This document shows, piece after piece, positions 16,960-24,961 of a DNA stretch of 64,000 bases. A program made the position numbers and the translations under genes. Within the stretch, counting starts at the first letter, position 1. Every line of letters starts with the position of its first letter. The notes below the pieces were generated by a model that was given only the letters and a program-made list of their open reading frames with translations, had not been told where the DNA came from and made no database searches. Location of the stretch: positions 682,001-746,000 of the forward strand of contig NZ_CP097800.1 in NCBI RefSeq assembly GCF_000612545.2, written 5' to 3'. Source of the DNA: Streptomyces sp. PCS3-D2 (GTDB lineage: Bacteria; Actinomycetota; Actinomycetes; Streptomycetales; Streptomycetaceae).

Positions 16960-18408
16960 GTGAAACCCCTTACCGCCATCTCCTCTCGCGCCGCACTCGT
17001 GACCACCGCCCTCGCCCTCGCCGCACTCACGGCGGTGCTCGCCCTCACCGTCATGTACGGGGGCTACTTCAGCGATCCCGGCGGACTCTTCGGGTGGTAC
17101 GCGGTCTGCTGGGCGCTCTTCGCGGTCGCTCTGCTCGCGCTGCGCCGGGTCCCGCCCCGCCGTGTCGCGGGGCTGATCGTCGCGGGGGCGGTCGCCGTCA
17201 CGATGACCGGCCTGCTGGCTCCCCCGCGGACCAGCACCGACTCCTACCGCTATGCCTGGGACGGCCGTGTCCAGTCGGCCGGCGTCTCCCCGTACGACCA
17301 TCCTCCGCAGGACCCGGCTCTCGCCCGGCTGCGCGACCCCTGGCTCTTCCCCACCGGGGCCGCCTGCCAGGGCCCCGACCTCGCCCGCATCCCGTCCGCC
17401 GAGGGCACGGGCCAGTGCACGCGCATCAACCGGCCCGCCGTCCACACCATCTACCCGCCCGTCGCCGAGGCGTACTTCCTGGCCGTCGACCGGCTGTCCC
17501 CCGAGGACGCCCGGCACAAGCCGCTCCAGACCGGTGCCGCCCTGATCTCCCTCGGCGTCACGGGCGCCGTCCTCCTGGTCCTGCGACGGCGCGGCGACGA
17601 CCTGCGCACGGCGGCGTACTGGGCCTGGTGTCCGGCCGTTCCGCTGGAGGCGGTCAACAACGCGCACGTGGACGTGCTGGGCGTGCTCCTCACGGTCGCC
17701 GGACTCGGCCTCGTCGCGTCCCGGGCCCTGGCCGGGCGGACGGCGGGCGGCGTGCTGATCGGCGCCGCGGTCGCGACGAAGCTGATGCCTGCCGTCGTCC
17801 TTCCCGGTGCGCTGTCGGGGGTCCGGCGCCTGCGCGACGCGGTCGCGGTGCTGCTGCCGGTGGCGGCGTTCACCCTGCTCTCCTACCTGCCCTACGTCCT
17901 GCTGTCGCACGGCTCGGTCTTCGGATACCTCGGCGGCTACGTCGAGGAGGAGGGCTACGACGACCCCTCGGCCGGATCCCGCTACTCGCTCCTGCGACTG
18001 GTCCTGCCCGACAGTTGGGCGTTTCCCGTACTGCTCGTCATCGTCGCGGCCGTGTCCCTCCACGTCATCCGGCGCGGCGATCCGCAGCGCCCCTGGAGCG
18101 GCGCCCTGCAGGTCACCGGCTGGTCCTTCGTCCTCCTCACTCCGGGCTACTCCTGGTACGCGCTGCTGCTGATCGCCCTCGTCGCCCTCGACGGCCGCTG
18201 GGAATGGCTCGGCATCCCCCTGGCGGGCGCCGCCGTCTACGTCCTCGGCCCGACCTTCGACTACCAGCCGGCCCTGAGCAACATCGCCTACGGAGCGGCG
18301 ACCGTCCTCGTTCTCGTGAGGGGCCGCATCCGACGGCGGCCGTGCCCACCGGGGGCCGGCGGGTCCGAGCCGCTGCCCTCGCCCGGTGCCGCCCGCTCCC
18401 CGCGCTGA
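16960..18408 (+). CDS. GT-C membrane glycosyltransferase (GT87/mannosyltransferase-like)
   Basis: The 482-residue protein has about 10-12 hydrophobic segments. A large loop after the first helices contains TSTDSYRYAWDGR, the acidic-motif region of GT-C enzymes that use polyprenyl-phosphate sugars. Later segments include NNAHVDVLGVLL and ATKLMPAVVLP, seen in related mannosyl- and arabinosyltransferases. The active site should face outside the membrane. GTG 16960 is the chosen start; the ribosome site is weak. With the GT2 enzyme, which could make the lipid-linked sugar, it suggests a surface glycan pathway. Confidence 0.8.
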   Translation: MKPLTAISSRAALVTTALALAALTAVLALTVMYGGYFSDPGGLFGWYAVCWALFAVALLALRRVPPRRVAGLIVAGAVAVTMTGLLAPPRTSTDSYRYAWDGRVQSAGVSPYDHPPQDPALARLRDPWLFPTGAACQGPDLARIPSAEGTGQCTRINRPAVHTIYPPVAEAYFLAVDRLSPEDARHKPLQTGAALISLGVTGAVLLVLRRRGDDLRTAAYWAWCPAVPLEAVNNAHVDVLGVLLTVAGLGLVASRALAGRTAGGVLIGAAVATKLMPAVVLPGALSGVRRLRDAVAVLLPVAAFTLLSYLPYVLLSHGSVFGYLGGYVEEEGYDDPSAGSRYSLLRLVLPDSWAFPVLLVIVAAVSLHVIRRGDPQRPWSGALQVTGWSFVLLTPGYSWYALLLIALVALDGRWEWLGIPLAGAAVYVLGPTFDYQPALSNIAYGAATVLVLVRGRIRRRPCPPGAGGSEPLPSPGAARSPR

Positions 18409-18868
18409 GGGGCGGGCCCGCACGGTGGCACCCGCCGCGGGTGGTCGGCCGCATGCGACGGCGGCCGGGGACCGGCCCGCACCGCGCCCAACTGCCCGAC
18501 GGCCCAACTGCCCGACGGACCGACTGCCCGACGGCCCGACCGTCCGACGACCCGACCGCACCGCATCACCGGCAATCCGCCCGGCCCTCGGCTGCGAAGT
18601 ACGGGTGAACCAGCCGCTCACCAGCGGCGTGTCGAGTGGCGGGAGCGGCAGTGGCGGAACACCGGAAAGCGGCGGACACCGGCGGGGCGGGGCCGGCCGC
18701 CGCCGGCGTGTGGACGATCTCGCGCGGGAGGACCCCGTACGGGGCGGGCGGACGCCTCGGCAGCCGGGCCCACCGGCGTGCGCTTCCCCGCCCCGCGGGG
18801 CGGGCCGGGCTCTCCCGTGCGGTCGCCGGCGGCGCCCGCCGGCCCCTCCTCGCCGCAGGAGACCACCG
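18409..18868. other. 460-bp intergenic region with tandem repeat
   Basis: No gene was found between the GT-C gene and the methyltransferase-fold gene at 18869. A GCCCGCTCCCC/GGGGCGGGC hairpin with flanking GGTGCC/GGCACC lies at about 18385-18430 and may terminate the GT-C transcript. The 16-bp tandem repeat at 18491-18554 is listed separately. The promoter of the downstream gene must lie in the last 250 bp. Confidence 0.4.
18491..18554. repeat. four-unit 16-bp tandem repeat
   Basis: Four consecutive units of the form ACTGCCCGACGGCCCA occur; the second and third differ by one or two bases and the fourth is more diverged. The array lies in non-coding DNA. It may be simple slippage expansion. 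Confidence 0.8.
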
Positions 18869-20155
18869 ATGAAGCCCGCGGCCGAACGCCTGACCGCTCT
18901 GATGGGCCACCTCTTCACCGGCCCCCTCCCGGTACGGCTGCGCGACTGGGACGGCGCCGAGTCCGGACCCGCCGACGCGCCCGTGGTCGTGCTGCGCTCC
19001 CCCGACGCCCTGCGCCGACTGCTCTGGCAGCCCGGCGAACTGGGTCTGGCCGAGGCCTACATCAGCGGCGACCTCGATGTCGAGGGCGACCTCGCCGGCG
19101 CTCTCTCCCAGGCCCGTCGGGCTGTCCGCGACCAGGGCATCACACGACCGCGGCCGGCCCGGATGGCGTCGGCCGCAGCGCTCGCCGTCTCCCTGGGCGC
19201 GGCCTCTCTGCCGCCGCGCCGACCCGACGGGCGCGCACGGCTGACCGGCCGCCTGCACAGCTCTTCCCGGGACCGCGCCGCGATCAGCCACCACTACGAC
19301 GTGTCCAACGACTTCTACGCGCTGCTGCTCGACGAGTCGATGGCGTACTCGTGCGCCTACTGGGCCCGGCCCGCGGACGCCTCGTACGGCCTGGCCGAGG
19401 CCCAGCGGGACAAGCTGGAGCTGATCTGCCGCAAGCTCGGGCTGGGGGCCGGCGACCGGCTGCTGGACGTCGGGTGCGGCTGGGGCTCCCTGGCCGTGCA
19501 CGCCGCCCGGGAACACCGGGTGCGCGTCACCGCGGTCACCCTGTCGCGGCAGCAGCGGGACTTCGTCGCCGCGCGGGTCGTGCGCGAGGGCGTGGCCGGA
19601 CTGGTGGAGGTCCAGCTGCGGCACTGGCGCCACATCGACGGCGGGGGCCACGACGCGGCTGCCGCCGTCGAGATGGGCGAACACGTGGGCGACACCGAGT
19701 ACCCGGCCTTCGCCGCCAAGCTGCACGACGCACTGCGCCCCGAGGGCCGGCTCCTGATCCAGCAGATGTCGCGCGGAGCCGACGCACCCGGCGGAGGGCC
19801 CTTCATCGAGACCTACATCGCGCCCGACATGCACATGCGCCCCGTCGGACGCACCGCCGACCTGTTGGAGGCAGCGGGTCTGGAGATCCGCTCCGTCGAG
19901 TCCCTGCGCGAGCACTACGCGGCCACCATCGACGCCTGGCGCACCCGTCTGGAAGACCGCTGGTCCGAGGTGGAGAACCTCGTCGGCGAGACCACCGGCC
20001 GGGTGTGGCGCCTCTACCTGGCCGGCGCCTCCCTGGCCTTCACCGAACGCCGCATGGGTGTCGACCAGCTGCTCGCGGTGCGCCCCACCCGCGACGGCGG
20101 ATCAGGCATGCCCGCCACGCCCACCGCCTGGTACCCGTCGGCGGGCCGCCGGTGA
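18869..20155 (+). CDS. cfa: cyclopropane-fatty-acyl-phospholipid synthase family protein
   Basis: The 428-residue protein matches CFA synthases. An N-terminal lipid-binding part contains LGLAEAYISGDLDVEGDL. The catalytic Rossmann domain has RAAISHHYDVSNDFYALLL, the active-site Cys in SMAYSCAYW, SAM motif I in LLDVGCGWGSLAVHA and catalytic Glu in VEMGEHVGD. It would transfer a methylene from SAM to unsaturated acyl chains of membrane lipids. ATG 18869 follows AGGAG at a good distance. Membrane cyclopropanation is a common stationary-phase or stress response, fitting the island that follows. Other fatty-acid methyltransferases share the fold. Confidence 0.88.
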   Translation: MKPAAERLTALMGHLFTGPLPVRLRDWDGAESGPADAPVVVLRSPDALRRLLWQPGELGLAEAYISGDLDVEGDLAGALSQARRAVRDQGITRPRPARMASAAALAVSLGAASLPPRRPDGRARLTGRLHSSSRDRAAISHHYDVSNDFYALLLDESMAYSCAYWARPADASYGLAEAQRDKLELICRKLGLGAGDRLLDVGCGWGSLAVHAAREHRVRVTAVTLSRQQRDFVAARVVREGVAGLVEVQLRHWRHIDGGGHDAAAAVEMGEHVGDTEYPAFAAKLHDALRPEGRLLIQQMSRGADAPGGGPFIETYIAPDMHMRPVGRTADLLEAAGLEIRSVESLREHYAATIDAWRTRLEDRWSEVENLVGETTGRVWRLYLAGASLAFTERRMGVDQLLAVRPTRDGGSGMPATPTAWYPSAGRR

Positions 20156-20192
20156 GCGGCCGGGCCGGCGCTCGGCGCGCGCCGGGGGGCGC

Positions 20193-21161
20193 TCACGCCG
20201 GGCGCCGGCCGACACGGGTCTCCAGCAGCCACAGGTTGCCGTGTTCGATCGTGAACTCGATGTCGCACACGTCGCGGTAGTGCTCCTCCAACTGCTGCGC
20301 GTACGTGCACAGGCGATCGAACGCCGCCGGGTCCAGCGTGGCCAGCTCCCGAAGCGGCAGGCTCTCGCGGGCGCCCGCGACGACCTCCTCGCCCTGGGCG
20401 TTCGGGAGGTACGTACCGTACGGCCCGGGGCGGCCGTCGGCCGGACCGCCGCAAGACACGACGCCGCTGCCGGAGTCGGCTCCGGAATTGCCGAAGACCA
20501 TGCTCTGAACGGTGACGGCCGTCCCGGAGCGCAACGCGTTGAGGACCGCCTGCCACAACTGCTCGGCCGGATCCTGCGGAAACGCCCTGCCGGTACGTTC
20601 GAGAACGAGGTCCTTGAACGTTTCCACGACCCGGATGAGGTCGCAGGCGTCCAGCCGGGAGTCGTCCGCGACGCGGTGTTGGACCCTGATGCGCCGGAGC
20701 GCGTCCTCGAACGCGGAACTCTCGACGCCCATGACCGTGCTGCCGAACATCTGAACGAGACGCCGGTAGGAATCCCAGCCGAACCTCTCCCGATCGGGCA
20801 TCCTGGCCAGCCCCAGCACGGACAGGTCGTTCAGGCCGATGTCCAGGATCGTCTCCGGCACACCCGGCACGGAGTGCCCGGCCCCCGCCCTGACCGACAG
20901 CAGAAGCGGCTTGTCCACCTGTCCCAGCCGCTTGCCGGCAGCCCGCTCCAGCGCCGCCAGGTGCTCGCCGACCTCCTCTTCCAGGCCCTCCGGCGGCTCG
21001 CCGGTGGCCAGGAGCACGGCGCCGGCTTCGGCGGTGATGGTGAAGCCCGGCGGTACGGGCAGGCCCATGGCCGCCATCTCCGCGAGGTTCGCGCCCTTGC
21101 TTCCGAGAAGCTCGGCCATGCCCCGGTCGCCCTCGCTGAAGTCGTACACATACACGCCCAT
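20193..21161 (-). CDS. solitary PEP/pyruvate-binding (PPDK N-terminal) domain protein
   Basis: The 322-residue product begins MGVYVYDFSEGDRGMAELLG like pyruvate, phosphate dikinase, with GSKGANLAEM and SVRAGAGHSVPGVPETILDIG. It ends with LWLLETRVGRRPA, the end of the ATP-grasp-like nucleotide domain. The phosphohistidine swivel and the PEP/pyruvate barrel are absent, so it cannot be a complete dikinase. It might phosphorylate a separate His domain or be regulatory. Start is ATG 21161; GTG 21182 with AGGAG nearby is equally possible. A full PEP synthase is encoded at 43191. Confidence 0.8.
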   Translation of the reverse strand: MGVYVYDFSEGDRGMAELLGSKGANLAEMAAMGLPVPPGFTITAEAGAVLLATGEPPEGLEEEVGEHLAALERAAGKRLGQVDKPLLLSVRAGAGHSVPGVPETILDIGLNDLSVLGLARMPDRERFGWDSYRRLVQMFGSTVMGVESSAFEDALRRIRVQHRVADDSRLDACDLIRVVETFKDLVLERTGRAFPQDPAEQLWQAVLNALRSGTAVTVQSMVFGNSGADSGSGVVSCGGPADGRPGPYGTYLPNAQGEEVVAGARESLPLRELATLDPAAFDRLCTYAQQLEEHYRDVCDIEFTIEHGNLWLLETRVGRRPA

Positions 21162-21303
21162 GCCTGCCACCGGCTTCTTCACCCACTCCTGCCCGTCGGG
21201 TCGCTGATCACTCAGGCGCGGCAGAATGCCGCCTTCCCGTTTCCTCTTCTGTGCGGCGGGTGCCGACGCCGGGCCCGCCCCGCCCCGTCCCGGTGGGATC
21301 GGT

Positions 21304-21588
21304 TCAGCTCTCTCTCGGTCCCGGTCGACCTCGGCTCGGCCCGTGCGCGCGCAGCGTGTCCAGACGCTGTTCGTACTCCTCTTCGTCGATCTCCCCCCGG
21401 GCGAACCGATCGGCGAGCACCTGCTGGGCGGACGGCGTAGCCGGAGGCCGCGCCGGGCCCGAAGCGAGACGGTCGACGCTGCGAAGGAGCAGGACGACTC
21501 CCGCGACGGCCAGGGCCGCGACGAGGACCATGCCGAGCGACATGGCGACCCAGCCCCATCCGCCCATTCCGTGGTCGTACCAGAACAT
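21304..21588 (-). CDS. SHOCT-domain membrane protein
   Basis: The 94-residue protein has one membrane helix (about 14-36) and a C-terminal SHOCT motif (AQQVLADRFARGEIDEEEYEQ, split here as AQQVLADRFARGE and IDEEEYEQ). SHOCT is a short oligomerisation or bundling element. The N-terminus has a Gly/Trp/Met-rich stretch (MFWYDHGMGGWGW) common in this family. It is divergent from a universal stress gene across a region with three palindromic sites, so it is probably part of the same regulon. Function unknown. Confidence 0.8.
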   Translation of the reverse strand: MFWYDHGMGGWGWVAMSLGMVLVAALAVAGVVLLLRSVDRLASGPARPPATPSAQQVLADRFARGEIDEEEYEQRLDTLRAHGPSRGRPGPRES

Positions 21589-21679
21589 GGCTCACGCTCC
21601 CTGTGCGGTGGCCCGGGACACGACCGGCAGGGCGTGTCCCCCGTGCCCTCACTGTCACCCGGCGCGTGCCGTCCGGGCA

Positions 21680-21813
21680 TGGGCCGGTCGGGTCCCGGCC
21701 GGGGACGACAGGCCCATCGCGCTCGCCCCGTCTCCCCGTCCGGGGAGCGGGAGACGCGCACGGTGGCGGGCAGGGGCGGGGCTGATCGGTCCCACATGGG
21801 GCCACTCGGCCCC
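21680..21813. promoter_or_regulatory. three DosR-box-like palindromes between SHOCT and universal stress genes
   Basis: Sites TGGGCCGGTCGGGTCC (21680-21695), GGGGCTGATCGGTCCC (21778-21793) and GGGGCCACTCGGCCCC (21798-21813) share the consensus GGGGCCGGTCGGCCCC found in nine places. The last two are 20 bp apart start to start, two helical turns, and end about 74 bp before the stress gene. The GGG-N8-CCC spacing equals that of the mycobacterial DosR box. Confidence 0.6.
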
Positions 21814-21886
21814 TGCTCGGTCGGCGCGCCGCGGGTGACGCTGGAAGAGAGCCGCTGGTCCGCGGCACCGCGAGGAGGTTTACGTC

Positions 21887-22756
21887 ATGAAGCACCATGT
21901 GACCGTCGGCATTGACGGCTCGCCCGAGAGCCGGGCCGCGGCCCGCTGGGGGGCCCGGGAAGCGGCCCTGCGGGACGTACCGCTGAGGCTCGTCCACGCC
22001 GTCGACTGGCTCATCAGCCCGGCGGTGCCGCGGCCGGGCCGCGAAGTGGCCGACCGCTGGGCCGACGAAGCGCTCGCCGAGGCGGTGGAGGACGTGCGAC
22101 GCCGGCATCCCGGGCTGGACGTCTCGACGAGATGCCTCTCCGGCAGGCCCGCGGCAGCCCTGGCCGCGGAGGCGGCCGACGCCGGACTGCTCGTCCTCGG
22201 CTCGCGAGGGGTGGGAGGCCTGGTCGGATTCCTCATCGGTTCGGTGAGCCTGTCGACACTGGTGGCCACCGAGACGCCGGTGGTGCTCGTACGCGTGTCG
22301 GACACGCCCGAGGAGGCCCGGCCCACCCGCTACGGGGAGATCGTCCTGGGCGTCGACATCCACGAGGCGGCGGACAGGGTTCTGGCGTTCGCCTTCGAGG
22401 AGGCCGAGCGCCGCGGCTGCGCCCTGCGTGCGATCCACAGCTGGAAGATGCCGTCGATGTACCGGTACGCACCGTTCTTCGACCCGGAGAACGAACGGGA
22501 GGTCGGCCGGAGTGTCACCGTGATGCTCGACGACATGCTGATGCCGTGGCGCCACAAGTTCCCGTCCGTGAGCGTCACCCACGAGGCGTTCGAGGGATCC
22601 GCGGGTGAGCGGCTCGTCCAGGCCGCGGCAAGGGCGGACCTGGTCGTCGTGGGCCGACGCCTGCGCCGCTCGCCTCTGGGCGTGCATCTGGGGTCCGCTG
22701 CCCACGCGGTGGTGCACCACGCCGCTGCGCCCGTCGCGGTCGTCGCCCACGACTGA
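21887..22756 (+). CDS. tandem-domain universal stress protein
   Basis: The 289-residue protein has two Usp domains (about 1-140 and 148-289). The first begins VTVGIDGSPESRAAARW and has the ATP-loop-like GSRGVGGLVGFLIGSVS, ending in TPVVLVRV. The second begins IVLGVDIHEAADRV and has VVGRRLRRSPLGVHLGS. Domain two lacks a clear G-x2-G-x9-G loop. Such tandem USPs are abundant in the mycobacterial DosR regulon. ATG 21887 follows GAGGAGG. Two palindromic sites lie upstream. It heads a run of five same-strand genes. Confidence 0.92.
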   Translation: MKHHVTVGIDGSPESRAAARWGAREAALRDVPLRLVHAVDWLISPAVPRPGREVADRWADEALAEAVEDVRRRHPGLDVSTRCLSGRPAAALAAEAADAGLLVLGSRGVGGLVGFLIGSVSLSTLVATETPVVLVRVSDTPEEARPTRYGEIVLGVDIHEAADRVLAFAFEEAERRGCALRAIHSWKMPSMYRYAPFFDPENEREVGRSVTVMLDDMLMPWRHKFPSVSVTHEAFEGSAGERLVQAAARADLVVVGRRLRRSPLGVHLGSAAHAVVHHAAAPVAVVAHD

Positions 22757-22781
22757 CGGCCCCTCACAAGGAGATCGGACC

Positions 22782-23468
22782 ATGTCCCATCGCACTGTTG
22801 CAGACGTCATGACCCGGAACGTGGCCACGGTGAGCCCCGAAGCGCCCCTCAAGACGGTCGCCCGGAGCCTCAACGACCACGAGGTCTCCGCCCTGCCCGT
22901 CGTGGACCCCCGCCGCCGTCCGGTCGGCATCGTCTCCGAAGCCGACCTGCTGCGCAGGCAGGCCGGGCTGCCCGATACCGAAGGGCGCGACGCCCTGCAC
23001 GCCACGGCATCCGCGGTCCGGGCCTCCATGGAGGCCCGGACCGCCGGCGATCTGATGTCCGCCCCCGTCCTGACCGCCCGGCCGGAATGGGGCATCGTCG
23101 AGACGGCCCGCTTCCTGCACGAGCGAGGCGTCAAGCGTCTGCCCGTGGTTGACGAGACCGGGACCCTGGTGGGCATCGTCAGCCGCACCGACCTGCTGCG
23201 CCCCATGCTCCGCCACGACGACGCCATCCGCGACGAGATCGTCGACGACGTGCTGGGCCGTACCCTCAGGATGACCCCGGGAGGGGTTGCGGTGACCGTG
23301 AGCCAAGGCGTCGTCTCGTTGAGCGGGCGGGTCGAGGAGCGGTCGGCCATTCCGATCGTCGAACGACTGTGCCAGTCGGTCGACGGGGTCGTCAGCGTGG
23401 ACCAGGCCCTCGGCTACGCGGTCGACGACCTGTCCGGGGTCGCCGCCCCTCGCCGTGCCGCGCAGTGA
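22782..23468 (+). CDS. CBS-CBS-BON domain protein 1
   Basis: The 228-residue protein has two CBS motifs, VADVMTRNVATVSPEAPLKT to ADLL (about 5-60) and AGDLMSAPVLTARPEW to DLLRP (about 85-145). A C-terminal BON domain (about 150-215) contains VTVSQGVVSLSGRVEERS. CBS pairs bind adenosyl ligands; BON domains associate with membranes or lipids. ATG 22782 has AAGGAG nine bases upstream and follows the USP gene by 25 bp, so the two form an operon. It is the first of four tandem paralogues. Hrp1 of the DosR regulon is a CBS-pair protein without BON. Confidence 0.9.
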   Translation: MSHRTVADVMTRNVATVSPEAPLKTVARSLNDHEVSALPVVDPRRRPVGIVSEADLLRRQAGLPDTEGRDALHATASAVRASMEARTAGDLMSAPVLTARPEWGIVETARFLHERGVKRLPVVDETGTLVGIVSRTDLLRPMLRHDDAIRDEIVDDVLGRTLRMTPGGVAVTVSQGVVSLSGRVEERSAIPIVERLCQSVDGVVSVDQALGYAVDDLSGVAAPRRAAQ

Positions 23469-23481
23469 GCGCACAGGACGA

Positions 23482-23579
23482 GGGGCGGAAAGAGCCCGCC
23501 CGCTTCTCGCGGAACCCGATCGTGCGGTGCACGGCCACCAGCCGCTTCTCCACATCCTCTCGGGAACTCTTTCCGCCCC
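23482..23579. repeat. 13-bp inverted repeat enclosing 72 bp between CBS genes 1 and 2
   Basis: GGGGCGGAAAGAG at 23482-23494 is exactly complementary to CTCTTTCCGCCCC at 23567-23579. The enclosed 72 bp contain smaller repeats (CGCTTCTC twice) but no reading frame. It could be a structured terminator, a small-RNA-like element or the remnant of a tiny mobile element; no clear target duplication flanks it. Confidence 0.6.
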
Positions 23580-23611
23580 ATCCATGACAGCACGCCCGGT
23601 TTCGGGAGAAC

Positions 23612-23627
23612 AGGGCCGACCGGTCCC
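23612..23627 (-). promoter_or_regulatory. DosR-box-like palindrome upstream of CBS gene 2
   Basis: On the minus strand the site reads GGGACCGGTCGGCCCT, 13 of 16 matching the window consensus. It lies 81 bp before the start of the second CBS gene, which is separated from the first by 240 bp and so probably has its own promoter. Confidence 0.5.
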
Positions 23628-23708
23628 GGACGGCCCCCTGACGGCCCTACCTCCGACGGGCACGGGGGTCCATGCTCGAACCTGCCGGGACGCCGCGCTG
23701 GAGGCATC

Positions 23709-24314
23709 ATGAAGCACCTTCGCACGGTCGAGGACGTCATGACCCACGCCGTCATCTCCGTCGATCGCAGAACACCGTTCAAGGAGGTCGTGGAGGCCAT
23801 GCGGCAGTGGCGAATCAGCGCTCTGCCCGTCCTGTCGGAGGAAGGTCGAGTGGCCGGCGTGGTCTCGGAAGCGGATCTGCTGCTCAAGGCCCAGGGTGCG
23901 GACGAGTCCCGCGCCGTCACTGCCGGGCAGCTGATGACCGTACCGGCGGTCACCGTGACCCAGGACGCCACCATCGCCGGCGCCGCCCGCCTGATGGCCC
24001 GCGGCCACCTCAAGCGACTCCCGGTCGTCGACGGCGACGGCCGCCTCATCGGCGTGGTCAGCCGGGGCGACCTCCTCAAGATCTATCTCCGCCCCGACGC
24101 CGACATCGCCGAGGAACTCCGGGAGCTGATCGTGGCGAAGCTCATCCCCGCGGGATCGGCCGTGGTGCAGGTCCACGTGGCCGACGGCATCGTGCACCTG
24201 CGCGGTTCCGTCCCCGACCCGGCGCTGAAGGACGTGCTGGTGCGTATCGCACGGACCGTACCGGGCGTCGTGGACGCCACGGCCGTGCATCTCGACACCG
24301 AAGTCCGCGCGTGA
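23709..24314 (+). CDS. CBS-CBS-BON domain protein 2
   Basis: The 201-residue product has CBS motifs VEDVMTHAVISVDRRTPFKE (about 6-60) and AGQLMTVPAVTVTQDATI (about 70-130), then a BON domain (about 135-198) with VQVHVADGIVHLRGSV. The BON half ends differently from its neighbours (RTVPGVVDATAVHLDTEVRA), so it is the most diverged of the four. ATG 23709 has no strong Shine-Dalgarno. It is the first gene of a second transcription unit and is 11 bp from the next CBS gene. Confidence 0.9.
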   Translation: MKHLRTVEDVMTHAVISVDRRTPFKEVVEAMRQWRISALPVLSEEGRVAGVVSEADLLLKAQGADESRAVTAGQLMTVPAVTVTQDATIAGAARLMARGHLKRLPVVDGDGRLIGVVSRGDLLKIYLRPDADIAEELRELIVAKLIPAGSAVVQVHVADGIVHLRGSVPDPALKDVLVRIARTVPGVVDATAVHLDTEVRA

Positions 24315-24325
24315 GGGAGGCCGCG

Positions 24326-24952
24326 ATGAGGCACCGCAGTGTCGCCGACCTGATGACCCCGACAGCGGTCAGCGTCCAACGGGGCACTCCGTTCAAGGAG
24401 ATCGCCAGGCTCCTCAAGGAGTTCGACATTTCCGCGGTGCCCGTGGTCGACGAGGCCGAACGTCCGGTGGGCGTCGTCTCGGAAGCGGATCTGCTCCGCA
24501 AGCGGGGCCCCGGCAGCGGCGCGAACACCGCCGCCGAGCTCATGACCAGCCCCGCCGTCACGGCCCGGACCGAATGGAGCGCCGTCCGGGCGGCGCGGGT
24601 CATGCGGGGGCGGCAGGTCAAGAGACTGCCCGTGGTGGACGCCGCCGGCCGGCTGGTCGGCATCCTGAGCCGCAGCGACCTGCTCCAGCTCTTCCTGCGC
24701 AGGGACCACGCGATCCAGGAGGAGATCCTCGAAGACGTGGTGACCCGCACCCTCGGGCTCAGCCCGTCGTCCTTGACCGTCGAGGTCGACGACGGGCTGG
24801 TGACCCTCAGCGGCACCGTGAGCCGGCGCAGCCTGGTCCCGATCGTGCTGCGCCTGTGCCAGAGCGTCGACGGCGTCGTCGACGTGGTCAACCGGCTCGA
24901 CTACGCGCAGGACGACGTGTCGGTCGGCGCCCCGACGCCCTCCGAGCGGTAG
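24326..24952 (+). CDS. CBS-CBS-BON domain protein 3
   Basis: This 208-residue paralogue has CBS motifs VADLMTPTAVSVQRGTPFKE and AAELMTSPAVTARTEWSAVR. Its BON domain contains LTVEVDDGLVTLSGTVSRRS and VDGVVDVVNRLDY. The start at 24326 is supported by GGGAGG; a longer frame upstream overlaps CBS gene 2 and is rejected. The linker between CBS repeats is short (RGPGSGAN), unlike proteins 1 and 4, which have 20-30 extra residues there. Confidence 0.9.
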   Translation: MRHRSVADLMTPTAVSVQRGTPFKEIARLLKEFDISAVPVVDEAERPVGVVSEADLLRKRGPGSGANTAAELMTSPAVTARTEWSAVRAARVMRGRQVKRLPVVDAAGRLVGILSRSDLLQLFLRRDHAIQEEILEDVVTRTLGLSPSSLTVEVDDGLVTLSGTVSRRSLVPIVLRLCQSVDGVVDVVNRLDYAQDDVSVGAPTPSER

Positions 24953-24961
24953 GAGAGGAAC

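Noticed and set aside
18491-18554. The 16-bp tandem repeat considered as a CRISPR array
   Set aside because: Units are contiguous with no spacers and are too short; it is a simple tandem repeat.
20164-20209. GCCGGCGC/GCGCCGGC inverted repeat between convergent genes as a terminator
   Set aside because: The arms are short with a long loop and the right arm lies in the 3' coding part of the PPDK-domain gene; support is too weak.
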